Assembly (NCBI GenBank): GCA_937928165.1
Contig: CALFVT010000006.1
Location: 107,135 to 171,134 of the forward strand
Direction: 5' to 3'
Length of the DNA: 64,000 bases
From: an uncultured Caulobacterales bacterium
GTDB taxonomy: Bacteria > Pseudomonadota > Alphaproteobacteria > Caulobacterales > Maricaulaceae
Of the stretch, positions 1 through 9,137 are shown one piece after another; positions within the stretch are counted from its first letter, which is position 1, and each line of letters starts with the position of its first letter. Under the pieces are notes generated by a model. The model searched no databases, was not told where the DNA came from, and worked only from the letters and a program-made list of their open reading frames with translations. A program made the position numbers and the translations under genes.

Positions 1-444
1 TATGATCGGCGGCGCACAATATTCCATAGATTCATTGATTTGGTCTGCTGCCGGACCTTTATAGCCATCAAGGGTTTGGCCAAAATGAAACATTGGCGGG
101 ATTCTATCTCCGTCAAAGCCTGACAGGACAAGCAGGGCACTCGCGCGAACATATGTAAAAGGGTGGGTTTCAGAGAGGTGCTGCAAGCTCGCACGGATGT
201 TAATATCCTGTCGTAATGAATCATTTTGTAAAATAACATCGAACACCTTAAAAATTTCTAACTCAGAAAACCAAGGTAAAGTATTACCTTTCACTTTCAA
301 AGCTGGTGAATTCTCATTAGGGCCATCTTCTAATATTTCTAAAATTTTAGACTTATCAACATCCTCAGAGCTTTCCTGCGCAGACGTCATTTGAAACCCT
401 GACGCCAAAAACACGATGGTAAAAAAATAAACAATAAGTTTCAT
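1..444 (-). CDS. Hypothetical secreted protein, 3' part cut off by the window edge
   Basis: An uninterrupted reading frame runs from an ATG at 444 through the window edge (148 codons seen). The first 22 residues look like a Sec signal peptide: MKLIV, a hydrophobic core, then a TSA|QE cleavage-like site. The mature part is acidic at first (SSEDVDKSK) and then helical, with a segment (HLSETHPFTYVRASALL) that could be one HEAT-like helix pair. I do not recognise the family. An in-frame ATG at 495 would add 17 residues but hides the signal peptide, so 444 is preferred; neither start has a clear ribosome-binding site. The gene lies downstream of the metK terminator, so it is probably expressed separately. 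Confidence 0.6.
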   Translation of the reverse strand, partial: MKLIVYFFTIVFLASGFQMTSAQESSEDVDKSKILEILEDGPNENSPALKVKGNTLPWFSELEIFKVFDVILQNDSLRQDINIRASLQHLSETHPFTYVRASALLVLSGFDGDRIPPMFHFGQTLDGYKGPAADQINESMEYCAPPII

Positions 445-584
445 AGTCACGGCTTTTGGATAAGCGCTCAGCCACGTAGCTTTGGCGCGTTTCATGGAGC
501 TGCTTAATACCCTAGTTATACGCCGCCATATAGTCCACACATAATGACCGCCCCTTCAGAAGATCTACGATGAATTTATCACAT

Positions 585-611
585 AAAAAAACCGCCCTAT
601 AAGAGCGGTTT
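585..611 (-). terminator. Rho-independent terminator after metK
   Basis: Arms AAACCGC and GCGGTTT (7 perfect pairs) enclose a short loop. Read on the minus strand they are followed by a run of seven T. It lies 24 bases past the metK stop codon. Confidence 0.85.
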
Positions 612-634
612 GAAAATTTTATTCTGCGTTTAAA

Positions 635-1825
635 TTAAACCGCTTTTTTCAACGCCTCGACAAGGCCGAGACCTTCCCAGCTAAAGCCGCCGTCACTATC
701 GGGCGTGCGGCCAAAATGGCCATAGGCGGCTGTGCGGGCATAGATCGGCTTGTTCAGGTCAAGATGAGTACGAATGCCGCGCGGGGTGAGGCTCATGAGG
801 CTTGGTAAGACTTGCTCTAAGCGCTCCGCCAGCGCCGCATGTTTAGAATCAAGCTCGACATAAATAGAGGTCGGCTCGGCCACGCCAATAGCATAGGAGA
901 GCTGAATATTTGCCCAATCGACCAGACCCGAGGCCACAATATTTTTCGCAAGATAACGCGACGCATAAGCGGCCGAGCGGTCAACCTTTGTCGGATCTTT
1001 CCCAGAGAACGCGCCGCCGCCGTGGGGCGCCATGCCGCCGTAAGTATCAACAATAATTTTACGTCCCGTCAGGCCTGCATCCCCATCAGGGCCGCCAATG
1101 ACAAATTTACCAGTTGGATTAATGTGAAAAACCGTTTCATCGGTAATCCATCCATCGGGCATAACCTCTGTGATATAAGGCTTAACGATATCAGCAATAT
1201 CCGCAGAGCTTAGCCCGTCTTTATGCTGGGTGGATAAAACAATCGCAGATGCGCCCACAGGCCGACCGTTTTCATAACGGACTGACACTTGGGATTTTGC
1301 ATCTGGCTCTAGGTTTGGCTCTGTGCCGTTTTTACGAACCTCGGCAAGGCGCTCCAGAATTTTATGAGAGTAATAAATCGGGGCCGGCATAAGGTCCGGC
1401 GTATCTCGGCAGGCATAGCCAAACATAATACCCTGATCACCAGCGCCTTCTTCAGTATGAAGCCCTGTACCTTCATCAACGCCGGCGGCAATATCAACAG
1501 ATTGCGCATGTAGCAGCACATCAACATCGGCATTGGCATGGTGAAAGCCAGATTGCTCATAGCCGATATCTTTAATCGCCGCGCGGGCTACGGCTTCGAT
1601 TTCATCTTTTGAAACATCTTGTCCGCGGGTTTCTCCGGCTATCACGACTTTATTAGTTGTCGTTAGGGTCTCGGCAGCCACGCGCACATCCCAAGGGGAC
1701 ATACCGGCGGCGACAGATTTACGAAAATACAGATCAACAATTTCATCGGAGATCCGGTCAGAGACTTTATCCGGATGACCTTCGGAGACGGATTCAGATG
1801 TAAAATAATAAGTTTGACGTGCCAT
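635..1825 (-). CDS. metK: S-adenosylmethionine synthase
   Basis: Makes S-adenosylmethionine from methionine and ATP in the cytosol, feeding all methylation reactions. At 396 residues it has normal family length. It shows the N-terminal ATP/methionine motif [15 protein letters not shown], the [12 protein letters not shown] signature and the P-loop-like [16 protein letters not shown]. The ATG at 1825 is chosen because AAGGAG lies 8 bases upstream; a GTG at 1834 is part of that ribosome-binding site. It follows ahcY on the same strand after 121 bases that contain the ahcY terminator, so metK probably has its own promoter or depends on read-through. The pairing with ahcY joins SAM synthesis to SAH removal. 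Confidence 0.97.
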   Translation of the reverse strand: MARQTYYFTSESVSEGHPDKVSDRISDEIVDLYFRKSVAAGMSPWDVRVAAETLTTTNKVVIAGETRGQDVSKDEIEAVARAAIKDIGYEQSGFHHANADVDVLLHAQSVDIAAGVDEGTGLHTEEGAGDQGIMFGYACRDTPDLMPAPIYYSHKILERLAEVRKNGTEPNLEPDAKSQVSVRYENGRPVGASAIVLSTQHKDGLSSADIADIVKPYITEVMPDGWITDETVFHINPTGKFVIGGPDGDAGLTGRKIIVDTYGGMAPHGGGAFSGKDPTKVDRSAAYASRYLAKNIVASGLVDWANIQLSYAIGVAEPTSIYVELDSKHAALAERLEQVLPSLMSLTPRGIRTHLDLNKPIYARTAAYGHFGRTPDSDGGFSWEGLGLVEALKKAV

Positions 1826-1910
1826 GTCTTGCACTCCTTTTAAGTTTTAAGGCTCTTTTTCACGAAGGTGATTTGGGCTTTTTATTATTATGAGAGGCTT
1901 GGTTTAAAGA
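1826..1910 (-). promoter_or_regulatory. metK leader, possible cis-regulatory RNA
   Basis: These 85 bases separate the ahcY terminator from the metK start. They hold a small hairpin (CAC-CTTC-GTG) and the ribosome-binding site. metK leaders in some Alphaproteobacteria carry SAM or SAM/SAH riboswitches, but I could not match this one to the conserved parts I know. Only the leader itself is supported. Confidence 0.2.
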
Positions 1911-1936
1911 ATAAAAGGCGGCCCAATATGGCCGCC
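1911..1936 (-). terminator. Rho-independent terminator after ahcY
   Basis: Seven-pair GC-rich stem GGCGGCC/GGCCGCC with a six-base loop, followed on the minus strand by TTTTAT. It starts 11 bases after the ahcY stop and separates ahcY from metK. Confidence 0.85.
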
Positions 1937-1946
1937 CAATTATGGA

Positions 1947-3356
1947 TTAATAACGGTAATGCTCAGGCTTATAAGGGCCGTCTTGGGACACGCCGATATA
2001 GTCCGCTTGCTCCTTACTCATTTCCGTCAGTTTCACGCCGATTTTTTCAAGGTGCAAACGCGCGACTTTCTCGTCCAAATGTTTCGGCAGCATATAGACT
2101 TTGTTTTCATATTGACGCGCTGATAATTTGCTATCTTCCCAAAGCTCAATCTGGGCCAAGACTTGGTTGGTGAAAGAGGCCGACATCACAAAAGATGGAT
2201 GGCCCGTTGCATTACCCAAGTTCAAAAGACGCCCTTGAGACAGGAGAATCATACGATTGCCGCTTGGGAAGGTAATCATATCCACTTGGTCTTTGATATT
2301 TGTCCATTGTAGATTTTGCAAAGCCGCGACTTGGATTTCATTATCAAAGTGACCAATATTACCAACAATCGCCATATCTTTCATGGCGCGCATATGTTCA
2401 ATGCGGATGACGTCTTTATTACCCGTTGTCGTAACAAAAATATCCGCATCGGCGACAGTGTCTTCGAGGGTGGTGACTTCAAAGCCGTCCATAGCCGCCT
2501 GTAGGGCGCAAATTGGGTCAATTTCTGTGACCTTCACCCGCGCACCCGCGCCGCGTAAAGAGGCCGCAGAGCCTTTGCCCACATCGCCGTAACCCAAAAC
2601 AACGGCGGTTTTACCAGCCATCATCGTATCGGTCGCGCGGCGAATCCCGTCAACAAGGCTCTCTTTACAGCCATATTTATTATCAAACTTCGACTTGGTC
2701 ACGCTATCATTGACATTGATCGCCGGGAATGGAAGCTGTCCTTTTTCAACAAGCTCATAAAGGCGGTGAACGCCCGTTGTTGTTTCTTCAGATACGCCGA
2801 CAATCTGCTCACGCATTTTTGTGAACCAACCCGGGCTGGCGGCCATACGTTTTTTGATTTGGGCAAAAATCGCGGCCTCTTCTTCGGAGCCGGGCTCACC
2901 TTCGATCAGCTCAGGTTCGCCGTTTTCAACCCGCGCGCCTAAAAGAATATAAAGAGTCGCGTCACCGCCGTCATCCAAAATAATATTCGGGCCATCTTCA
3001 AAAAGGAATGATTTATCAAGATAATCCCAATGCTCTTCAAGGCTTTGGCCTTTAACCGCAAAAACAGGAACGCCCGCCTGTGCAATCGCCGCCGCCGCAT
3101 GGTCTTGAGTGGAGTAAATATTACAAGACGCCCAGCGCACATCCGCCCCAAGTGCCGTGAGAGTTTCAATTAAAACCGCTGTTTGAATCGTCATATGAAG
3201 CGAGCCAACAATTCGCGCCCCGGCCAATGGTTTGGCCGCGCCAAATTCTTCGCGAAGAGACATAAGTCCCGGCATTTCAGTTTCAGCAATATCTAGCTCT
3301 TTGCGGCCAAACTCAGCCAAAGCAATATCTTTTACAACATAATCATTCGCGCTCAT
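1947..3356 (-). CDS. ahcY: Adenosylhomocysteinase (SAH hydrolase)
   Basis: Hydrolyses S-adenosylhomocysteine to adenosine and homocysteine with bound NAD, removing the inhibitory product of methyltransferases. Its 469 residues fit the bacterial class that carries the extra ~40-residue insert. Visible motifs are the substrate region [18 protein letters not shown], the NAD-binding [10 protein letters not shown] and the C-terminal YKPEHYRY lysine/tyrosine tail that completes the neighbouring subunit's NAD site. The ATG at 3356 has AAGGA 7 bases upstream. The gene is divergent from the glycosyltransferase at 3632 across a 275-base AT-rich region that contains candidate regulatory sites, and it precedes metK. 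Confidence 0.97.
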   Translation of the reverse strand: MSANDYVVKDIALAEFGRKELDIAETEMPGLMSLREEFGAAKPLAGARIVGSLHMTIQTAVLIETLTALGADVRWASCNIYSTQDHAAAAIAQAGVPVFAVKGQSLEEHWDYLDKSFLFEDGPNIILDDGGDATLYILLGARVENGEPELIEGEPGSEEEAAIFAQIKKRMAASPGWFTKMREQIVGVSEETTTGVHRLYELVEKGQLPFPAINVNDSVTKSKFDNKYGCKESLVDGIRRATDTMMAGKTAVVLGYGDVGKGSAASLRGAGARVKVTEIDPICALQAAMDGFEVTTLEDTVADADIFVTTTGNKDVIRIEHMRAMKDMAIVGNIGHFDNEIQVAALQNLQWTNIKDQVDMITFPSGNRMILLSQGRLLNLGNATGHPSFVMSASFTNQVLAQIELWEDSKLSARQYENKVYMLPKHLDEKVARLHLEKIGVKLTEMSKEQADYIGVSQDGPYKPEHYRY

Positions 3357-3516
3357 GAGAGATCCTTTTAGGTCTATCCGGGCCTATTTCAGCAGCCCAT
3401 AATTATAAATTTTAAAGCCGCTCATAAACCGGCGCGCCCAAACACCGCACATAGTTTACCCTGCCGCTTATTTTTAACTTGCCCCTAAAGGGCAGCGCAA
3501 CATAAGTCAATAAAGA

Positions 3517-3541
3517 TATAAGAATTTTTTTATATTCTATA
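3517..3541. promoter_or_regulatory. Imperfect inverted repeat upstream of ahcY
   Basis: TATAAGAAT and ATTCTATA form an imperfect inverted repeat (one extra A in the left arm) around a T-rich centre. It lies about 160 bases upstream of ahcY in the divergent intergenic region. SAM-cycle genes in Proteobacteria can be controlled by ArsR-type repressors, but no such regulator is encoded nearby and the region is generally AT-rich, so this is a weak operator candidate. Confidence 0.2.
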
Positions 3542-3562
3542 TGTAATTTTATATTTACGCTT

Positions 3563-3577
3563 TTAATACCACTTTAA
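3563..3577. promoter_or_regulatory. Candidate CtrA-binding site (TTAA-N7-TTAA)
   Basis: An exact TTAA-TACCACT-TTAA lies 54 bases before the glycosyltransferase start and 206 bases before ahcY. This is the full CtrA box known from Caulobacter and relatives. The distance suits a promoter of the rightward gene. It fits the host group suggested by spmX, but the motif is short and the region AT-rich. Confidence 0.4.
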
Positions 3578-3631
3578 TTCATGTTCATCCTAAGCCACCC
3601 GATCTCCGCCGCAGGAAAACGACGCCGATGA

Positions 3632-4717
3632 TTGAATTTTGCGGGAAATAGGGTAAGGGGAGGTAAAACAAAGGGGCTTCTTATTCGTTCAGACCCAAAC
3701 ATAAGCGTTATTATCGTCAATTATAATGCCGGGGCATGGCTCCAGCGCTGTGTTGACAGTGTAGCGGCGCAAACTATGAGGCGGTTTGAATGCCTTATTG
3801 TCGATAATGCGTCTGAAGACGGCTCTATTCAGGCGCTTAAATTACCCGATGAGCGGTTTCGCATCATCGCTTTGACAGAAAATAAAGGTTTTGCCGGCGG
3901 CAATAATCACGCCGCCCACGAAGCCAAAGGACAATGGCTTGCCCTTTTAAACCCCGATGCTTTCGCGCAGCCAAATTGGCTCGCGGCGATGATGGACGCC
4001 ACCACCCGCCTACCAGGTACGGTCATGGTCGGCTGTTTGCAACGCATGGCCCTTGAGCCGGGCGTGCTGGATGGGGCGGGAGATTTTTATCATTTTAGCG
4101 GGCTTGCGTGGCGGGCCAAGTTCGGCTGGCCAGATGACGGCAATATTGAAGACTATGAAGCTTTTGGCCCCTGCGGCGCGGCGGCGCTTTACCGAGCGGA
4201 TTTATTTCACAAGATCGGCGGATTTGATGAAAGCTTTTTTTGCTACCACGAAGATGTAGACCTTGCTTTTCGCCTGCGTCTTATTGGCGGGCGCTGCGTG
4301 CAGGCCGCAGACGCCGTTATCGATCATGTCAGCTCAGGCATTACGGGCCGCTCCTCCCCCTTTGCGGTTTATCACGGCACACGCAACCGCATTTGGACCT
4401 TTTTCAAAAATATGCCGCTGCTGCTATTGATTATTTTAACCCCGTTTCATATCGCCCTCAGCCTCTTTTTATTCTCATGGTCATCCGTCCGCGCCAAGCG
4501 GTTTAAACCCACGCTCAAAGGTATGTGGGATGGTTATGCTGGCCTGCCGAAAGCCCTAAAAGCGCGGAAAACCATACAGCCCCTTCGGATAATCTCCCTG
4601 TGGGCTCTGCTGAAAAGCTTTGCGTGGTCGCCCCTATCCGTGCGAAAACGCGGCCTTCCACATGTAAAACCCCTTCGCCCGCTTAAGCCAAGGCGTGAGG
4701 TTGAAAGTACCTTATGA
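3632..4717 (+). CDS. Family 2 glycosyltransferase
   Basis: Probably transfers a sugar from a nucleotide donor to a lipid-linked or surface polysaccharide acceptor. The GT2 core starts SVIIVNYNAGAWL, followed by VDNASEDGS, the DXD-like LLNPDAF and the acceptor-side CYHEDVDLAFRLR (ED-like base). A hydrophobic stretch near residues 265-290 (LLLLIILTPFHIALSLFLFSW) suggests membrane attachment, as in rhamnosyltransferase-like members. The start is uncertain: TTG at 3632 is the only normal start codon before the conserved core, and a strong AGGGGAGG lies downstream of it. The stop overlaps the kdsD start (ATGA), showing translational coupling. The exact sugar cannot be read from sequence. Confidence 0.85.
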   Translation: MNFAGNRVRGGKTKGLLIRSDPNISVIIVNYNAGAWLQRCVDSVAAQTMRRFECLIVDNASEDGSIQALKLPDERFRIIALTENKGFAGGNNHAAHEAKGQWLALLNPDAFAQPNWLAAMMDATTRLPGTVMVGCLQRMALEPGVLDGAGDFYHFSGLAWRAKFGWPDDGNIEDYEAFGPCGAAALYRADLFHKIGGFDESFFCYHEDVDLAFRLRLIGGRCVQAADAVIDHVSSGITGRSSPFAVYHGTRNRIWTFFKNMPLLLLIILTPFHIALSLFLFSWSSVRAKRFKPTLKGMWDGYAGLPKALKARKTIQPLRIISLWALLKSFAWSPLSVRKRGLPHVKPLRPLKPRREVESTL

Positions 4718-5673
4718 CTGCGATTCAAATTGCCCGCCGGGTTATCGAAACAGAAATCAAAGGGCTTGAAGCCCTCGCGGCCTCTTTATCTCAAGACTTC
4801 GAGCATGCCGTGGCCCAGCTACAAAGCCTGAAAGGACGAGTCATCCTAACAGGGGTTGGCAAGAGCGGTCATGTGGCGCGAAAAATTGCAGCAACCCTCG
4901 CCTCGACGGGAACGCCTGCCATATATATACACCCGACCGAGGCTAGCCACGGGGATATGGGCATGATTACCCAAGACGATGCGGTGATTGCCTTATCGCG
5001 ATCTGGGGAAACGCGGGAGCTGAGCGATATGCTCGCCTTTAGCCAAAGGTTTAACATCCCCCTCATTGCTATCACTGCAGACCCTGCCAGTACCTTGGCC
5101 AAGGCCGCGCATCACTGTTTAATCCTGCCCCCTGCACCGGAAGCTTGCGCGGAAACCCAAGCGCCAACCACCTCGACGACCCTGCAAATGGCCCTAGGAG
5201 ATAGTCTCGCCGTGGCCCTGCTCGAGGGTAAAGGCTTTACGGCGCGTGATTTTAAAACCTTTCATCCCGGCGGAAAGCTCGGCGCATCACTTCTGACGGT
5301 GGATGATATCATGCATAGCGGGGAGGCTTTGCCCTTATTGGATCATAACGCTTCCGCTGCCGACGCCATAAATATCATGAGCGAAAAAGGCTTTGGCTGC
5401 GCTGGAATTTGCCAAGATGGCCGCTTAATTGGCATAATAACCGACGGAGATCTGCGCCGTCATTTAATTCACCATGATAATATTACGCATAAATCCGCCG
5501 CTAATATCATGACAGCATCGCCAAAAACGGCCCGCTCTGGTGAGCTTGCCGCGGCAGCCCTAAGGCGTATGACCGCCAGTGATGTTCAAATCCTGCAAAT
5601 GTTTGTCCTCAAAGGCGAAAGACCCATCGGCATTGTTCATATGCATGATTTTTTAAAGGCCGGGCTTGCCTAA
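4714..5673 (+). CDS. kdsD: Arabinose-5-phosphate isomerase (KpsF/GutQ family)
   Basis: Interconverts ribulose-5-phosphate and arabinose-5-phosphate, the first step towards Kdo of lipopolysaccharide. Its 319 residues hold an N-terminal SIS domain (about 35-170, with TGVGKSGHVARKIAATL and SRSGETREL) followed by two CBS domains (about 205-319). HPGGKLGASLL is the conserved link between SIS and CBS parts. The ATG overlaps the glycosyltransferase stop by four bases. GutQ-type paralogues look the same, but the polysaccharide surroundings favour the Kdo role. Confidence 0.93.
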   Translation: MTAIQIARRVIETEIKGLEALAASLSQDFEHAVAQLQSLKGRVILTGVGKSGHVARKIAATLASTGTPAIYIHPTEASHGDMGMITQDDAVIALSRSGETRELSDMLAFSQRFNIPLIAITADPASTLAKAAHHCLILPPAPEACAETQAPTTSTTLQMALGDSLAVALLEGKGFTARDFKTFHPGGKLGASLLTVDDIMHSGEALPLLDHNASAADAINIMSEKGFGCAGICQDGRLIGIITDGDLRRHLIHHDNITHKSAANIMTASPKTARSGELAAAALRRMTASDVQILQMFVLKGERPIGIVHMHDFLKAGLA

Positions 5674-5752
5674 ATTTCTATCTCTAGCTTTGTTAAGACC
5701 CCCTTATTAAATTAGGTGTAATTAGGGTTTTAATAAAATTGTGGACCCCATT

Positions 5753-7273
5753 ATGACCTTGAAACCCAAAGCCGCTATAAAGCCGAACACCCTTGAATTT
5801 GAAACGCGCGCCCTGATTAAACCCACTGGATTTCGGGAATATGACGCCCGTTGGTGGTTTGGCCTCCCTGGACACGAGCTTGACCCAGACCTTAATCTTT
5901 ACGGGGTGCAAACTCTCGGTGAAGCCCTTGGCACGCTTATTCATGAACGCGGCATTGCCCCGAAAATTGCTGTGGGTCATGATTTTCGCCATTATTCCTT
6001 ATCCATAAAACAAGCCCTTATATTAGGCCTGATGAACACAGGTGTTCAGGTGATTGATATTGGCCTGGCCCTCTCACCAATGGCTTATTTTGCGCAGTTT
6101 GCCCTAGATTGTCCCTGCGTGGCTATGGTCACAGCAAGCCATAATAGTAATGGCTGGACAGGGGTAAAAATGGGCATAGAGCCGCCTTTAACCTTTGGAC
6201 CAGATGAAATGTCCCGCCTGAAAGAGATTGCGCTAAAGGGACAAGCGACCCCCCGCAGCGGCGGCGGCTATCAATATGTCGACGGGGTGCGCGAGCTTTA
6301 TATTGATGATCTATGCAAAGGGGTGCGCCTTAAAAATAAAATCAAAGCCGTTGTCGCCTGCGGAAACGGCACAGCGGGCGCTTTTGCGCCGGATGCTTTG
6401 CAAAAGATCGGCGTAGACGTGATTCCAATTAATTGCAATTTGGATTACACATTCCCCGCCTATAATCCCAATCCTGAAGACATGAAAATGCTTCATGCCA
6501 TGCGCGATGCGGCGCTAGAACACGGGGCAGATGTCGCCCTTGGCTTTGACGGGGACGGGGACCGCTGCGGGGTGGTCGATAATGAAGGAGAGGAAATTTT
6601 TGCCGATAAAGTCGGGGTGATGCTCGCCCGTGACTTATCCGCCATTTACCCCAATGCCCAGTTTGTCGCCGATGTGAAATCCACCGGATTATTTGCCACT
6701 GACCCTGTTTTAATCGCCAATGGAGCGAAAACAGATTACTGGAAAACCGGCCATAGCTATATCAAACGCCGCAGCAAAGAGCTTAATGCCCTTGTTGGAT
6801 TTGAAAAATCTGGCCATTATTTCTTTAATAATCCCATTGGACGCGGCTATGATGACGGGATTGTCTCGGCCATTGCGATTTTACAAATGCTTGACCGCAA
6901 CCCCGGCAAGACCATGGCTGACCTTCGCCGTGCCCTGCCGAAAACATGGGGCAGCCCAACCATGAGCCCCTATTGTTCTGATGAGGAAAAATACGGCGTG
7001 ATTGACCGTATTGTCAAAGATTACCAAACCCGCACCGCCAAGGGCGAGACAATTTGCGGGCAAAATGTCAGCGAGCTTGTGACCGTCAACGGCATCCGAA
7101 TTATCCTAGAAGACGGCACATGGGGGCTTGTCCGCGCCAGTTCTAATACGCCCAATCTTGTCGTGGTTGTCGAAAGCCCTACATCAGAACAAGCCAAGAT
7201 AGCCATGTTTCGTGATATTGAGAGACGCCTAGCAGATTACCCTGAAATCGGTGAGTTTGACCAAAAGATATAA
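5753..7273 (+). CDS. manB: Phosphomannomutase/phosphoglucomutase
   Basis: Moves phosphate between C6 and C1 of mannose and/or glucose, supplying Man-1-P or Glc-1-P for nucleotide-sugar synthesis. The four-domain alpha-D-phosphohexomutase plan is complete in 506 residues: phosphoserine loop TASHNSNGW (Ser129), Mg loop GFDGDGDRCG, sugar-recognition loop FEKSGHYFF and phosphate-binding RASSNTPNL. The ATG at 5753 is preferred; an in-frame GTG at 5741 is possible and neither has a strong ribosome-binding site. It resembles the AlgC/ManB type that uses both sugars. Downstream galU could use the Glc-1-P. The gene symbol is a best guess; pgm or algC would be equally defensible. Confidence 0.88.
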   Translation: MTLKPKAAIKPNTLEFETRALIKPTGFREYDARWWFGLPGHELDPDLNLYGVQTLGEALGTLIHERGIAPKIAVGHDFRHYSLSIKQALILGLMNTGVQVIDIGLALSPMAYFAQFALDCPCVAMVTASHNSNGWTGVKMGIEPPLTFGPDEMSRLKEIALKGQATPRSGGGYQYVDGVRELYIDDLCKGVRLKNKIKAVVACGNGTAGAFAPDALQKIGVDVIPINCNLDYTFPAYNPNPEDMKMLHAMRDAALEHGADVALGFDGDGDRCGVVDNEGEEIFADKVGVMLARDLSAIYPNAQFVADVKSTGLFATDPVLIANGAKTDYWKTGHSYIKRRSKELNALVGFEKSGHYFFNNPIGRGYDDGIVSAIAILQMLDRNPGKTMADLRRALPKTWGSPTMSPYCSDEEKYGVIDRIVKDYQTRTAKGETICGQNVSELVTVNGIRIILEDGTWGLVRASSNTPNLVVVVESPTSEQAKIAMFRDIERRLADYPEIGEFDQKI

Positions 7274-7355
7274 CCGTAAAAATTCTATTTAAAATGAGTT
7301 CATACCCAGCCTAATTCGTATATATGTTTATAATTCATGGAGATAGAGACGAAAT

Positions 7356-7382
7356 TTGATTGATAAGCCTTCAAACAATCAA
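7356..7382. promoter_or_regulatory. Inverted repeat in the phoD leader
   Basis: TTGATTG and CAATCAA arms (7 perfect pairs) are 13 bases apart and end 12 bases before the ATG at 7395. It could be an operator or a weak RNA hairpin. I see no convincing PhoB box with it. Confidence 0.2.
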
Positions 7383-7394
7383 TAAGACATTGTC

Positions 7395-9128
7395 ATGTTT
7401 GATAAAATCACACGCCGACATCTTTTAAGCGCGACAACCGCCGCAGGCCTTGCAGCAGCCTGTTCAGGGCCGGATAACGGCGAACATTTATCCGCCCGCA
7501 CTCAAACCCAAAGCGGCGTTTTCAAATCCGGCATTGCGGCAGGTGATCCGCGCATGGATTCCCTTGTGATATGGACCCATATCTCCCCGGTTGATATGCG
7601 CCAAAGCGCAGTCCCTGTGCAGTGGAGCCTATCTTTAAACTCCGATATGAGCGAACCTGTCATCACCCAAAGCGGCCAAGCCAGACAGGCTAATGACTGG
7701 ACCTTTAAGGCCGTGCCGACAGGGCTAACCCCGGGCCAAACCTATTATTACCAATTCACATCGGAAGGGGGAATATCCCCTATCGGGCAGGCCCGCACTC
7801 TGCCAGACGGAGATATTGAGCAGATCCGTCTTGCGGTCGTCTCTTGCGCGAATTGGCAGCAAGGGTTTTTCAACGTTTATGATCATATTTCCCGCCAAGA
7901 TGGCTTTGACGCGCTAATCCATTTGGGGGATTATTTTTATGAATATGGCACAGATCAAGCCAATGCCGCTATGGAAAAGGCCGGACGTCTACATCAACCA
8001 CCTCATGAAGTTTTAACTCTAGAAGATTACCGCATTCGCCATGCGCAATATCGTTCTGACCCCAACCTACAGGCGCTCACTGCCAAAACGGCGCTAATCC
8101 CGATTTGGGATGACCATGAGAGCAGTAATGATAGCTGGACGGGCGGGGCGGAGAACCATCAAGAGGGCGAAGGCACATGGCAGGACCGCAAACAGGCCGC
8201 GCTTCGGGCTTATTTTGAATGGATGCCTGTGCGCCCCCCCAAAGAAGGCCGCCCGGCAGCAGCCTTTTACCGAGATTATAAATGGGGCAACTTATTGCGC
8301 CTTGTGGTCTGGGAGACCCGCCTATTTGCGCGCGGTGAGCCAGTTCTTATCGAAGACCATGCTGAGCTGTTACAGCAAGAGGGCGGCAAAAAGCGTTTTA
8401 CGGACAAGATTTTAAACGATCCAGCTCGTGATATGCTCGGCCAAATCCAACAAGACTATGTGGTGAGCGCCCTTAAGTCCTCAAAAGACCAAGGGGAAAA
8501 CTGGCGCATGATTGCCAATCAAGTTGTCTTAGGCAAGCTAACAACCCCTGACCTTGCCCCTTATGTTAGCGAGGAGATCATCGCCAATATCGAAAAACAA
8601 TGGCCGCCAATTCGCCAAATTGTATCTTTGTCAAAATACCGCCTGCCCGTCTACCCGGATAGCTGGGACGGTTATCCAACCGCCCGCGAGAGCCTTTATT
8701 CCGCCCTTGATGACGCAGGGGTCAATGATCTGCTTGTTGTCACTGGAGACGCTCATGAATATTGGGCTAATATGCTGACCAAAGATGATGGCACAGCTAT
8801 GGGGGTTGAGCTGGGGACGAGTTCCGTATCCTCTGAGACTTTAAAGAGCTTTATGGGTGATGGGGTCAAAGATTACGCCCTGCTGATTACGCGCTCCAAC
8901 CCCGATGTGCGTTATTATAATGCGGAAACCTGCGGCTATATAGATTTAACCCTCACCGCACAAAAAGGCCGTGCCCGCTTTATCGCCATTGACCGCACCG
9001 ACAGCACAGATTACGCCGCCTTTGAAGCTGCCGCTTTTGATATTCGCAAAAATAATAATAGCCTTAAATTTGATAATCCAAAAGGCCTTGATGTGAAACA
9101 AAGACTTCTCTTTAACGGACTTGGCTAA
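7395..9128 (+). CDS. phoD: PhoD-like alkaline phosphatase/phosphodiesterase, Tat-exported lipoprotein
   Basis: Hydrolyses phosphate esters outside the cytoplasm. The N-terminus TRRHLLSATTAAGLAAAC has twin arginines and a lipobox ending at Cys23, so the protein is probably Tat-exported and lipidated. A PhoD N-terminal Fn3-like domain (about 40-140, FKSGIAAGDPRMDSLVIWTH) precedes the metallophosphatase domain, with metal ligands in SCANWQQG, HLGDYFYEYG, WDDHESSND and GDAHEYWAN. At 577 residues it is of normal length. It stands alone on the plus strand, converging with the sterol-desaturase gene after nine bases. A Ca/Fe-dependent PhoD is likely; the substrate is unknown. Confidence 0.9.
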   Translation: MFDKITRRHLLSATTAAGLAAACSGPDNGEHLSARTQTQSGVFKSGIAAGDPRMDSLVIWTHISPVDMRQSAVPVQWSLSLNSDMSEPVITQSGQARQANDWTFKAVPTGLTPGQTYYYQFTSEGGISPIGQARTLPDGDIEQIRLAVVSCANWQQGFFNVYDHISRQDGFDALIHLGDYFYEYGTDQANAAMEKAGRLHQPPHEVLTLEDYRIRHAQYRSDPNLQALTAKTALIPIWDDHESSNDSWTGGAENHQEGEGTWQDRKQAALRAYFEWMPVRPPKEGRPAAAFYRDYKWGNLLRLVVWETRLFARGEPVLIEDHAELLQQEGGKKRFTDKILNDPARDMLGQIQQDYVVSALKSSKDQGENWRMIANQVVLGKLTTPDLAPYVSEEIIANIEKQWPPIRQIVSLSKYRLPVYPDSWDGYPTARESLYSALDDAGVNDLLVVTGDAHEYWANMLTKDDGTAMGVELGTSSVSSETLKSFMGDGVKDYALLITRSNPDVRYYNAETCGYIDLTLTAQKGRARFIAIDRTDSTDYAAFEAAAFDIRKNNNSLKFDNPKGLDVKQRLLFNGLG

Positions 9129-9137
9129 GGCCACCCC

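Noticed and set aside
5679..5689. Second copy of the arm sequence TATCTCTAGCT after kdsD
   Set aside because: No inverted partner is nearby; a single 11-base match in 64 kb can arise by chance.
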